DNA from: Mollicutes bacterium
GTDB taxonomy: Bacteria; Bacillota_I; Bacilli_A; Izemoplasmatales; Izemoplasmataceae
Direction of reading: 5' to 3'
DNA: 64,000 nt
Assembly (NCBI GenBank): GCA_003555335.1
Contig: PWHD01000021.1
Span: 62,001-126,000 of the forward strand
The notes beneath the pieces were generated by a model. That model was given only the letters and a program-made list of their open reading frames with translations. It made no database searches and had not been told where the DNA came from. This document shows, piece by piece, positions 17,146 through 25,706 of the stretch; position 1 is the stretch's first letter, and each line of letters starts with the position of its first letter. Both the position numbers and the translations under genes were made by a program.

Positions 17146-18528
17146 ATGGACAGAAGCTACAAAGCCGAACCCTACAGAATCAAGGTTGTCGAAACCATCA
17201 AAGAGACAACCAGAGAAAAACGGGAGATTCTTCTTGAAAACGCCGGATTCAATCCTTTCGCCCTGAGAAGCGAAGATGTCTATATCGACCTTCTCACCGA
17301 TTCAGGCACCGGCGCGATGAGCGACAGACAATGGGGTGCGCTCATGCACGGCGATGAGGCCTACGCCGGTTCGAGAAGCTTCTACCGCTTGGAAGGCGTC
17401 GTCAAACACATCACCGGTTACAAATATTTCATTCCCGCCCATCAGGGAAGAGGAGCCGAACAGGTCGCCCTCCCGCAGTTCGTCCATAAGAAGGGCATGT
17501 TTTTCATCTCCAACATGCATTTCGACACAACCCGCGCCCATGTCGAGATTGCCGGCGCACGGGCCATCGACTGTGTGATCGAGGAATGTTTCGATACCGA
17601 GACCCACCATCCTTTCAAAGGAAACTTCGACCTCCCGAGGCTTAAACATCTCATCGATGAGAAAGGCAAAGACAATATCGCCGGCATCATCCTGACCATC
17701 ACCAACAATTCATCCGGCGGACAACCCGTCAGCATGGCCAACCTCAAAGAAACCGCGGCCATTGCGAAGAAACACAAAATCCCTGTCATCATCGACGGCG
17801 CACGCTATGCCGAGAACGCCTATTTCATCAAACAAAGAGAAAAAGGCTACGAAAACAAAAGTATCCTCGAAATCGCCCGTGAAACCTTCGAACTCGCCGA
17901 CATCTTCCTCATGAGTGCGAAAAAGGACGGTCTTTCCAATATCGGCGGCATCATCGCCATCAAAGACAACGAAAAACTCTTTGAAAAATGCCGTTCGTCC
18001 GTGGTACCACTCGAAGGCTTCCCGACCTACGGCGGAATGACCGGCCGGGACATGGAGGCCCTTGCGGTCGGACTCGAAGAGGCGCTTGACGAGGATTATC
18101 TCGCCCACAGGATCGACCAAGTCCGATATCTGGGCGACAAACTGCGCGATGCCGGGGTCCCCATCCAGTATCCCACCGGCGGTCACGCCGTCTTTGTCGA
18201 CTGCAAAACTTTCGTTCCACACATCCCATACCATCAGTTCCCGGCGCAAAGCGTCGTCAACGCCCTTTATCTTGAAACCGGCGTCCGCGCCGTCGAGATC
18301 GGTTCTTTCCTGCTCGGGCGCGACCCCGACACAAATGAGAACCTCGAAAGCCCTCTCGAACTGATGCGCCTCACCATCCCTAGAAGAACCTATACCTACA
18401 AACATCTCGATGTTGTCGCTGATGGCGTCATCAGTGTCTATGGATACCGGGACAAACTGAAAGGTCTCACCTTCACTTACGAACCCCCGGTGCTAAGGCA
18501 CTTCACGGCTAAACTGAAACCCGTATAA
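17146..18528 (+). CDS. tnaA: Tryptophanase (tryptophan indole-lyase)
   Basis: A 460-residue PLP-dependent beta-eliminating lyase that converts tryptophan to indole, pyruvate and ammonia. The PLP-lysine motif SAKKD lies at 257-261. It must be told from tyrosine phenol-lyase: position 127 is Asp (HFDTT, Thr in the phenol-lyase), position 385 is Ile in GVRAVEIG (the phenol-binding Arg there is absent), and position 452 is His in LRHFTAKL (Phe in the phenol-lyase). All three favour tryptophanase. The C-terminus is almost that of E. coli TnaA. ATG 17146 follows GAAAGGA. No tryptophan permease gene is adjacent. A terminator follows. Confidence 0.92.
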   Translation: MDRSYKAEPYRIKVVETIKETTREKREILLENAGFNPFALRSEDVYIDLLTDSGTGAMSDRQWGALMHGDEAYAGSRSFYRLEGVVKHITGYKYFIPAHQGRGAEQVALPQFVHKKGMFFISNMHFDTTRAHVEIAGARAIDCVIEECFDTETHHPFKGNFDLPRLKHLIDEKGKDNIAGIILTITNNSSGGQPVSMANLKETAAIAKKHKIPVIIDGARYAENAYFIKQREKGYENKSILEIARETFELADIFLMSAKKDGLSNIGGIIAIKDNEKLFEKCRSSVVPLEGFPTYGGMTGRDMEALAVGLEEALDEDYLAHRIDQVRYLGDKLRDAGVPIQYPTGGHAVFVDCKTFVPHIPYHQFPAQSVVNALYLETGVRAVEIGSFLLGRDPDTNENLESPLELMRLTIPRRTYTYKHLDVVADGVISVYGYRDKLKGLTFTYEPPVLRHFTAKLKPV

Positions 18529-18551
18529 AAAAAGCGCATCGCGCTTTTTTT
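18527..18551 (+). terminator. Intrinsic terminator after tnaA
   Basis: AAAAAAAGCGC/GCGCTTTTTTT with a 3-nt loop begins at the tnaA stop codon and separates tnaA from the buk operon. Confidence 0.8.
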
Positions 18552-18588
18552 GTGATACAAATTTTTCCGCTTTTTTTCCGTATAACTG

Positions 18589-18617
18589 TTGTTGTGAAAA
18601 CGCTCACATGTTATAAT
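18589..18617 (+). promoter_or_regulatory. Promoter of the buk operon
   Basis: -35 TTGTTG (18589-18594), 17-bp spacer, -10 TATAAT (18612-18617), about 40 bp before the buk start codon. Confidence 0.65.
18595..18608 (+). promoter_or_regulatory. CcpA operator (cre) in the buk promoter
   Basis: TGAAAACGCTCACA matches TGWNANCGNTNWCA at every defined position. It begins immediately after the -35 hexamer and ends three bases before the -10, so a bound repressor would block polymerase. The regulator gene is not in the window. Confidence 0.7.
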
Positions 18618-18656
18618 CAAAATTGTTGTTGAAACTATTACCGACAGGAGGACATT

Positions 18657-19727
18657 ATGAGCAAAAAGATACTGGCAATCAACCCGGGTTCCACCAGTAC
18701 AAAGATTGCCGTTTTTAATGATGAAGCATGCATTTTCAAAAAGACAATTAGACACCAGACCGAGACCATCAACCAGTTCGAGAATGTCATTGACCAATAT
18801 GACTTCCGCAAGAAAGCCATCCTAGACACCCTCAAAGCGGAGAACATCGATATCGAAACCCTCGATGGCGTCGTCGGACGGGGCGGAATGCTCAAACCCG
18901 TCGAAAGCGGCACTTACGAAGTCAACGATGCGATGATCGAATACATCAAGAAAGCACCGCGCGGCGAACACGCCTCGAATCTTGGCTGCGTGATCGCCAA
19001 GGAAATCGCCGACCAACAGAACCTCAGAAGTTTCATCGTCGACCCCGTCGCGGTCGATGAGATGCACGATATCGCCCGCTACACCGGCATGCCTGAAATC
19101 AAAAGAGACAGCCTCTTTCATGCGCTCAACCAGAAGGCCGTGGCCCGCAAGGCGGCGAAAGATATCGGCAAGCCCTATGAGAAACTGAATCTGATCATCG
19201 CCCATCTCGGCGGTGGCATCAGCATCGGCGCTCACGAGAAAGGGTATGTCATCGATGTCAACAACGCTTTGGACGGCGATGGCCCGATGAGTCCCGAACG
19301 CAGTGGAAGCGTACCGATGGGCCCCCTATACAAAATGTGCTTCAGCGGCGAATACACCCTCGATGAAATCAAGCGTAAAAACTATGGCAAAGGCGGACTC
19401 GTCGCACACCTTGGAACCAATGACGGTTTCGAGATCGAGCGCCGCATCAAATCAGGCGATGAGAAGGCCTTATTCATCTACAAGGTGATGTGTTATCAGA
19501 TCGCCAAAGAAATCGGCAGTTGCGCCACGGTGCTCAAAGGCGATGTGGATGCGATCATCCTGACCGGTGGCCTCGCTTATGACAAGCTGCTGGTTGATGA
19601 GGTCACTAGCCGCACCGGATTCATTTCGGATATCCTCGTCTACCCCGGTGAGGATGAGATGGAGAGTCTCGCTTTGGGAGCCCTGCGCGTCCTCAACAAT
19701 GAAGAAACCTCAAAAACTTACAAGTAG
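18657..19727 (+). CDS. buk: Butyrate kinase (branched-chain acyl kinase)
   Basis: A 356-residue ASKHA-fold kinase that transfers phosphate from acyl phosphate to ADP. The N-terminal phosphate loop is NPGSTSTKI; AHLGGGISIGAH and the SPERSGSVPMGPL segment are characteristic of Buk rather than AckA. Substrates may include isobutyrate and isovalerate as well as butyrate; the neighbouring leucine-type dehydrogenase favours branched acids. ATG follows AGGAGG by 6 nt. First gene of a five-gene operon under a cre-containing promoter. Confidence 0.95.
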   Translation: MSKKILAINPGSTSTKIAVFNDEACIFKKTIRHQTETINQFENVIDQYDFRKKAILDTLKAENIDIETLDGVVGRGGMLKPVESGTYEVNDAMIEYIKKAPRGEHASNLGCVIAKEIADQQNLRSFIVDPVAVDEMHDIARYTGMPEIKRDSLFHALNQKAVARKAAKDIGKPYEKLNLIIAHLGGGISIGAHEKGYVIDVNNALDGDGPMSPERSGSVPMGPLYKMCFSGEYTLDEIKRKNYGKGGLVAHLGTNDGFEIERRIKSGDEKALFIYKVMCYQIAKEIGSCATVLKGDVDAIILTGGLAYDKLLVDEVTSRTGFISDILVYPGEDEMESLALGALRVLNNEETSKTYK

Positions 19728-19737
19728 GTGAACTATC

Positions 19738-20640
19738 ATGATCAAAACGATGAATGAACTCACACAAAGGGCCAAGGCCATCGTGACCAAAACCCTCGTG
19801 GTCGCTCTGGCCAACGACGATGCCGTCATGGAAGCGGTCGAACTCGCCCGCAAGGACAACATCATCAGCGCCGTGCTGGTCGGTGACGAGAAAAAGATCA
19901 GAACCACCGTCGAAGCCCTCGGCTATGACATGAAAAACTATGAGACCATCCACGAATCAGACACAAAGGAAGCCTGCAGAAGGGCAGTCGCGCTTGTCAG
20001 CGAGAACGACGGATATTTCCTGATGAAAGGCAACGTCGACACCGCAACGATTCTGAAGGCGGCCCTGGATAAGGATATCGGTCTTAGAACCGCCAACAGA
20101 CTTTCCCACGTCACCGTCATGGAGACGAAAAATTATCACAAGCTCTTCTTGATGACCGATGGTGCGATGAACATCGAACCGGATGTCGATGTGAAACAGG
20201 AAATCATCGAAAATGCGACCACCATTGCCCAATCAATCGGGATTGACAGACCCTATGTCGGCTGTCTTGCGGCCGTCGAGAAAATCAACCCGAAGATGCA
20301 GGCCACACTCGATGCGGCTGAACTGAAAAAACGCAGCGAGAACGGTATCATCAAGGCCGTTGTGGACGGCCCGTTCGCCCTTGACAACGCCATCAACAAA
20401 GAAGCGGCCATCACCAAGGGCATCACTTCCAAAATCGCCGGCGATGTCGATATCCTACTGATGCCGATGATCGAAGCCGGCAACATCTTCTACAAAGCGA
20501 TGATGTTCCTCGCAGACGCCAGAAGCGCAAGCGTCATCGCCGGGGCGAAAAAACCCATCGTCCTCACTTCCCGCGCCGATTCGACCGAATCAAAATACCA
20601 CTCGATTGCCCTGTCCGCACTCGTAGCGGACCTAAAATAA
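19738..20640 (+). CDS. ptb: Phosphate butyryltransferase
   Basis: A 300-residue PTA/PTB family enzyme that exchanges CoA for phosphate on butyryl-CoA or branched acyl-CoA. Its product is the substrate of the butyrate kinase encoded 10 bp upstream. Family features are the N-terminal LVVALANDDAVMEAVELA region, the central VDGPFALDNAINKEAA stretch (close to the Clostridium Ptb motif) and the C-terminal KKPIVLTSRADS. Length is typical of Ptb and shorter than Pta. GTAGGTGAAC precedes the ATG. Confidence 0.95.
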   Translation: MIKTMNELTQRAKAIVTKTLVVALANDDAVMEAVELARKDNIISAVLVGDEKKIRTTVEALGYDMKNYETIHESDTKEACRRAVALVSENDGYFLMKGNVDTATILKAALDKDIGLRTANRLSHVTVMETKNYHKLFLMTDGAMNIEPDVDVKQEIIENATTIAQSIGIDRPYVGCLAAVEKINPKMQATLDAAELKKRSENGIIKAVVDGPFALDNAINKEAAITKGITSKIAGDVDILLMPMIEAGNIFYKAMMFLADARSASVIAGAKKPIVLTSRADSTESKYHSIALSALVADLK

Positions 20641-20656
20641 GAAAAAGGAGCTCTAT

Positions 20657-21778
20657 ATGGCTAAAAAAAGCGATTTCACGAATGAAGTGTTCTCCTACAC
20701 GAACGAAGGTTTTGAGCAAATCATCTATTTCCACAACAAGGAGACCGGACTCAAAGGAATCACCTGTATCCACGACACACGCTTAGGTCCATCCTGCGGC
20801 GGGACACGTTTCTTCGACTACAAAAGCGAGGAAGAAGCCCTTTACGATGTCACCCGCCTCGCCAAGGGAATGACTTATAAGAATGCGGCCGCCGGCCTCG
20901 ACATCGGCGGATGCAAAAACGTCATCATCGGCGATCCGAAGAAACTCAAGGACGAAGCGTTCATGCGTTCTTACGGACGTTATATCCAAAGCCTCAACGG
21001 CCGCGTATACACCGGCCAGGATATGAACATGACCCTCAAGGACTGCGAGTACATGGACAGAGAGACCGACTATGTCTCAGGCGTTTTAAGAAAAGGCGCC
21101 GGAAGCACCACCATCCTGACTGCGAAAGGCACCTATGTCGGCATGCTCGCCGCTGCGAAAAAGAAACTCGGCCAGGACAACCTCGACAATCTGACCATCG
21201 CTTTCCAGGGCGTCGGTTCCGTCGTCAAAGAAATGGTCCAACATCTCAAGAAACATGATCTTCGCAGAATCTACTTCACCGACATCGATGAAACGAAAAT
21301 CAAAGAGTTCAAAGAACTCATGCCCCTCGCGATCTATGTCGAGCCAGACGAGATTTACGGTAAGAAAGCCGACATCTTCTCGCCGAACGCGATCGGCGCC
21401 ATCATCAATGATGACACCATCCCACAACTGTGCTGCTCGATCATCGCGGGCGCAGCCAACAACGTTCTCAAAGACGAGGACAAACATGGCCCGATGCTTG
21501 AAGAAGCGGGCATCCTCTACGCACCCGATTTCGTCATCAACGCCGGCGGTGTCATCAATGTCTACCATGAGATGATCGGCTATCACGAACCTTCGGCCAT
21601 CCAGACCTGCGACAGCATCTATGACCGACTGATGGAGATTTTCAACATCAGCGAAGAAGAAAACATCCCGACCTACAAAGCCGCCAACATCCTCGCGGAA
21701 AGACGCATCGAGAAAAATGTGAAAATGCGCGGCGATTACGTCAAGACCCGCCAACGCTTCAAATGGAATATCGAATAG
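20657..21778 (+). CDS. Leucine/phenylalanine-type amino acid dehydrogenase
   Basis: A 373-residue NAD+-dependent oxidative deaminase of the Glu/Leu/Phe/Val dehydrogenase family. LGPSCGGTR, the catalytic lysine in KGMTYKNAAAGLDIGGCK, and the catalytic aspartate in TGQDMNMT are present, followed by a Rossmann domain with FQGVGSVV. VINAGGVINVYHE is highly typical of leucine dehydrogenases. One change is GGCK where most have GGGK. Leucine (bcd) function is favoured by the Ptb/Buk neighbours; phenylalanine or valine use cannot be excluded. AAGGAG precedes the ATG. Confidence 0.88.
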   Translation: MAKKSDFTNEVFSYTNEGFEQIIYFHNKETGLKGITCIHDTRLGPSCGGTRFFDYKSEEEALYDVTRLAKGMTYKNAAAGLDIGGCKNVIIGDPKKLKDEAFMRSYGRYIQSLNGRVYTGQDMNMTLKDCEYMDRETDYVSGVLRKGAGSTTILTAKGTYVGMLAAAKKKLGQDNLDNLTIAFQGVGSVVKEMVQHLKKHDLRRIYFTDIDETKIKEFKELMPLAIYVEPDEIYGKKADIFSPNAIGAIINDDTIPQLCCSIIAGAANNVLKDEDKHGPMLEEAGILYAPDFVINAGGVINVYHEMIGYHEPSAIQTCDSIYDRLMEIFNISEEENIPTYKAANILAERRIEKNVKMRGDYVKTRQRFKWNIE

Positions 21779-21793
21779 AAAGGATTGACACCC

Positions 21794-23434
21794 ATGGCCA
21801 CAAGAAACCACCTCGACCGTAAACAGATCGGCAAGAAAACACCCCATCTCTACAACCGCATAAGAACCACCATAGAAACAGCCTTCCACCGCAACAACGT
21901 CATTCCCGTCACCAGTCTCGAAGAAGCCTACAACCTGGCCAAGAACGCCCCCGGGGTCGTCAAGACGGACCTCCCGGTCTACCGGGCGGCGGACCTCGGA
22001 CTTCCAGAAGATGCGACCGTGCTACTTTTCAACGACGGTGGCATCACCGGCCGCCAGGCCCAGGCCCGCCGCATCGTCAACAAGGACAACATCGAGGACT
22101 ACGGTAAGATGCTCAGAGAGGCTATCTTCGATTCGAGAGACGTCGTGATGTATCACGCCACCGTCATGATCGGACTTCATGAGGATTTCGCGGTCAAAGC
22201 GCACCTGCTCGTTCCCGAAGGCTATGAGAATACCCTTTATTCCTGGATGCTGAACTTCCAGGTCATGGACGCCGCCTGGCTTCCGGTCTACAACAAATCC
22301 CGCGCCTTCGACGAAGGCGACATCTTCCTCTACTCCGACCCCGACCACTTCATCGAAGGACACGAGACCGGACTGTCACTGTTCGACCGGGACCACAACT
22401 GTGCGGCCCTGTTCGGCCTCAGATACTTCGGCGAACACAAGAAAGCCACCCTCACCATGGCATGGTCCCTGGCCAGGCGTCAGAACTTCACCGCCTGCCA
22501 CGGCGGCATCAAGGAAATCAGACGACCGAACAAAAAACCTTATATCATGAGCGTCTTCGGGCTTTCGGGCTCCGGAAAAAGCACCATCACCCACGCGAAG
22601 CATGACGGCAAATACGATATCGAGGTCCTTCACGACGATGCCTTCATCATCGAAAACGACGAACTCTACGCCGTCAGCCTCGAACCTTCCTATTTCGACA
22701 AGGTCGAAGATTATCCGACCGCATCTTCCGACAACCGTTTCCTGCTGACCATCCAGAATGTCGGCGCGACCATGGATGAGAACAACCTCGTCGTCCCCGT
22801 CACCGAAGATATCAGAAACGGAAACGGCCGTGCGGTGAAATCGAAATTCTGGACTCCGGCCAGAGCCTTCAAATTCGACAACCCCGTCAACAGCATCTTC
22901 TGGATCATGAAAGACGATACCCTGCCGCCGATCATCAAAGTCAAAGACCCCGCCCTGGCAAGTACCATGGGCGCCACGCTGGCCACCAAACGCTCAAGCG
23001 CCGAAGAGGGCGCCGATCCCAACAAACTCGCTTTCGTTCCCTATGCCAATCCGTTCAGGCTCTATGCGCTCAAAGACGATTTCGAAAACTTCAAGAACCT
23101 TTTCTTGAATCACGATGTCGAATGCTACATCATCAACACCGGCGCTTACAAGGACAAAGACATCAAGCCCGATGTGACCTTGAAAGCCATCGAATCCCTA
23201 ATCGACGGTAAAGCGTCCTTCGAACCGTTCGCCGGCACCGAGACACTCGAATATCTCCCCATCGATGGCTATGAAGTCGATGTGAACGAGAAATCGCACA
23301 TGCAGAATTTCAAAACAAGGATGAGGAACCGACTCGATTTCCTCAAAGGACTCGAAGGAGAAGACCGCCTGCCTGAAGAAGCATACAAGGCCCTGCAGTT
23401 CATCATCGACACTGCGGGTGGTGGGATTGAATGA
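21794..23434 (+). CDS. Divergent ATP-type phosphoenolpyruvate carboxykinase
   Basis: 546 residues with the ATP-PEPCK plan but low similarity to classical PckA. Landmarks in order: TGR near 85-87 (oxaloacetate-binding arginine), HKK at 215-217 (metal-site lysine), ACHGG around 236 (metal-site histidine), P-loop FGLSGSGKST at 255-264, kinase-2 HDDAF at 280-284, then a region equivalent to the lid loop (LASTMGATLATK). It may interconvert oxaloacetate + ATP and PEP + ADP + CO2. The arginine that contacts phosphate in RVSYP of E. coli is not clearly conserved. It lies 15 bp after the dehydrogenase gene and overlaps the next start. It could instead be a kinase with a changed substrate. Confidence 0.72.
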   Translation: MATRNHLDRKQIGKKTPHLYNRIRTTIETAFHRNNVIPVTSLEEAYNLAKNAPGVVKTDLPVYRAADLGLPEDATVLLFNDGGITGRQAQARRIVNKDNIEDYGKMLREAIFDSRDVVMYHATVMIGLHEDFAVKAHLLVPEGYENTLYSWMLNFQVMDAAWLPVYNKSRAFDEGDIFLYSDPDHFIEGHETGLSLFDRDHNCAALFGLRYFGEHKKATLTMAWSLARRQNFTACHGGIKEIRRPNKKPYIMSVFGLSGSGKSTITHAKHDGKYDIEVLHDDAFIIENDELYAVSLEPSYFDKVEDYPTASSDNRFLLTIQNVGATMDENNLVVPVTEDIRNGNGRAVKSKFWTPARAFKFDNPVNSIFWIMKDDTLPPIIKVKDPALASTMGATLATKRSSAEEGADPNKLAFVPYANPFRLYALKDDFENFKNLFLNHDVECYIINTGAYKDKDIKPDVTLKAIESLIDGKASFEPFAGTETLEYLPIDGYEVDVNEKSHMQNFKTRMRNRLDFLKGLEGEDRLPEEAYKALQFIIDTAGGGIE

Positions 23435-24756
23435 AAGACTTCATCAGTGAGACATCCCAAGGAAAAGCCAATGTAGACGTCGTTTTCGAAGCCGCCCAGG
23501 GCGCCATCAGCGCCATCAGGAAACACGGTGATGACGCCGTGGTCAACGGCGCTTTCGGTACATTCTTCAAAGAAGACAAACAGTTTCTGACATTTGACAG
23601 CGTCTACCGCATCTTCGACAAGGTTCCCGATTTCCAAAAAGCCAAATACGCCTCTTCGATCGATGGTCCGCCCGAATTCCAAGCCGCCGTCAAGGACTGG
23701 CTGTTCGGCCGAATCAACGCCAACATCGATGCCGACGTCATCGCCACACCCGGCGGTACCGGTGCGCTCGCCTCCACCACCAAAAACACCCTCGCCCGCG
23801 GTGAGACCGTGATTCACCCCGATATCGGATGGGGACCCTACAAGACCATCGCCAAAGAAGCCGGGACCCCCGTCGAATACTACGAACTCTTCGACGGCGA
23901 CCGTTTCAATATCGAATCATTCAAGCAAGTCTGCACCGATGTGATGAGAAAACAGGGCAAAGTACTCGTTTTCATCAACGATCCCTGTCAAAACCCCACC
24001 GGCTATACCATGGCCGAAAGCGAATGGGACCAGGTGCTCGAATTCATCGACGATCTGAGCGAACAAGGCCCCGTCGTCATGCTTCACGACATCGCCTATA
24101 TCGATTTCACGCTCCAGGGCGACAACTACAAAAAAATCTTCGAACGTTTCACCAGATTGCGTGAAAACGTCCTCACCGTCATCTCGTTCAGTATCTCCAA
24201 AACGATGACGGCCTACGGCATGCGTGTCGGCGCACAGGTACTGATATCAAGCAATGAAAAGGGGAGGACGCGCTTCAAAAACGCCTGTGGAAACACCGCG
24301 CGCGGCGTCTGGTCCACCGTCAACAATGGCGGTATGGTCGCCTTCGCCGACCTCGCCCTCGACAAGGATGCCAAAGCCGCCTATATCGAAGAGAAAAAAG
24401 ACTATGTCACCCTTCTCAAGGAAAGGGCCGACATCATGATCGGCGAAGCCGAAGAAGTCGGTCTTCCGCTCTACCCCTATCATGAGGGCTTCTTCCTCAC
24501 CATCCGTATCGACGACCATGTCGTCAAGAACGAACTTCATCTCAGACTCAAGGAACACAACATCTTCTTCGTCAACGTCTACGGAGGCCTGCGCGTCGCC
24601 ATATGCTCGATTCCGAAAGCGAAGCTGAAAGGGCTTGCCGGACGCGTCATGGACGTGCTCACCTCGATCACCGAATCGTACAAAGAAAGCGATGAACCGG
24701 AAATCAGCAAGACCACCGAGGAAAACGATACAACAAAAGATACAACCCGTCCCTGA
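23431..24756 (+). CDS. PLP-dependent class I aminotransferase
   Basis: 441 residues with fold type I features: NDPCQNPTGY (183-192), HDIAYIDF around 219 and the PLP lysine at 257 in SFSISKTMTAYGMRVG. The overall pattern resembles aspartate/aromatic aminotransferases of Gram-positive anaerobes. It could feed 2-oxo acids into the Ptb/Buk route or link aspartate to the carboxykinase through oxaloacetate. The last 25 residues are an acidic, Thr-rich tail not needed for the fold. ATG overlaps the previous stop by 4 bp (ATGA), so translation is coupled. Last gene of the operon. Confidence 0.88.
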   Translation: MKDFISETSQGKANVDVVFEAAQGAISAIRKHGDDAVVNGAFGTFFKEDKQFLTFDSVYRIFDKVPDFQKAKYASSIDGPPEFQAAVKDWLFGRINANIDADVIATPGGTGALASTTKNTLARGETVIHPDIGWGPYKTIAKEAGTPVEYYELFDGDRFNIESFKQVCTDVMRKQGKVLVFINDPCQNPTGYTMAESEWDQVLEFIDDLSEQGPVVMLHDIAYIDFTLQGDNYKKIFERFTRLRENVLTVISFSISKTMTAYGMRVGAQVLISSNEKGRTRFKNACGNTARGVWSTVNNGGMVAFADLALDKDAKAAYIEEKKDYVTLLKERADIMIGEAEEVGLPLYPYHEGFFLTIRIDDHVVKNELHLRLKEHNIFFVNVYGGLRVAICSIPKAKLKGLAGRVMDVLTSITESYKESDEPEISKTTEENDTTKDTTRP

Positions 24757-24760
24757 AAAC

Positions 24761-24795
24761 AAAGGACCGCACATCCGAGAAGTGCGGTCCTTTTT
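24761..24795 (+). terminator. Intrinsic terminator of the buk operon
   Basis: A 12-bp G+C-rich stem AAAGGACCGCAC/GTGCGGTCCTTT (24761-24772, 24782-24793) with a 9-nt loop and a T-run. It may also stop the convergent miaA transcript. Confidence 0.9.
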
Positions 24796-24800
24796 GCGTC

Positions 24801-25706
24801 TTATGGTTTTTTGCGCCGGTGCTGGTCGATCAAACTGATGACCGTCTCTTTCAGATCATCGGAAGTTTTTTCGGTGACATCGATGGTGACCGCGTCGAAC
24901 TGTCGTCTGAAATAAGTGAACTGTCTTTTGGCGAAGCGTCGTGTGTTTCTTTTGATCAATTCCTTGGCCGCTTCAAGACTGTATTCACCGTTGAAGTAAC
25001 CGAAAATCTCCTTGTAGCCGATGGCGTTTTCGGCTGTATAGGAAGCATCCATGTCGTAGAGCGCCCGGGCTTCTTCGAGGAGACCCGCATCGAACATCGC
25101 GTCGACTCTGGCATCAATCCGCTCATAGAGCGTCGCGCGTTTCATCGAAAGAACGATCAACAGATAATCGTAACGCTTCTCGTCCTTCTTATAGTGCTTC
25201 CCGATAGGGTTGCCGGCTTTGGCCCGCTTGAGCGCATGCAGCACACGGCGGCGGTTATTCGGGTGAAGGTTTCTCGCCGCTTCGATGTCTAGTTCCTTGA
25301 GCATTTCATAGAGTGTCTCATTGTCGGTCTCATCGTGGGCGGCCTCGAAGTCGAAATCTCTCGCGCTTTCTTCGAACTCATAGTCGTGCAGAACGCTCTT
25401 GATATAAAAACCGGTCCCCCCGACAATGAGCGGGAGCTTCTCTTCCTTCTTCAGCGTCTCGATCAGAAGACGAACCTGTCTTTGATAAAAAGCGACACTG
25501 AAGGGTTCTGTGGGTTCCAAAACGTCGATCATGTGGTGGGTGATCCGTTCCTGATCGGCGGGGGAGACCTTGGCTGTACCGATATCGAGCCCTTTGTAGA
25601 CCTGCATGCTGTCGCCCGAGATGATGTCGGTGCGGTAGTGTTCGGCGATTTTCAAAGACAGTTCGGTCTTTCCCACACCGGTGGGGCCCGCGATCACCAC
25701 AATCAT
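24801..25706 (-). CDS. miaA: tRNA dimethylallyltransferase
   Basis: Adds a dimethylallyl group to N6 of A37 in tRNAs that read U-starting codons. 301 residues with P-loop GPTGVGKTE near residue 7, the SGDSMQVYKGLDIGTAK segment and GGTGFYIKS, all standard for MiaA. The product is the substrate of MiaB, whose gene is also in the window. Start ATG overlaps the mutL stop by 4 bp. Confidence 0.96.
   Translation of the reverse strand: MIVVIAGPTGVGKTELSLKIAEHYRTDIISGDSMQVYKGLDIGTAKVSPADQERITHHMIDVLEPTEPFSVAFYQRQVRLLIETLKKEEKLPLIVGGTGFYIKSVLHDYEFEESARDFDFEAAHDETDNETLYEMLKELDIEAARNLHPNNRRRVLHALKRAKAGNPIGKHYKKDEKRYDYLLIVLSMKRATLYERIDARVDAMFDAGLLEEARALYDMDASYTAENAIGYKEIFGYFNGEYSLEAAKELIKRNTRRFAKRQFTYFRRQFDAVTIDVTEKTSDDLKETVISLIDQHRRKKP

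Noticed and set aside
21086..21889. 267-codon minus-strand reading frame
   Set aside because: Antisense to the amino acid dehydrogenase gene, with acidic low-complexity composition typical of shadows.
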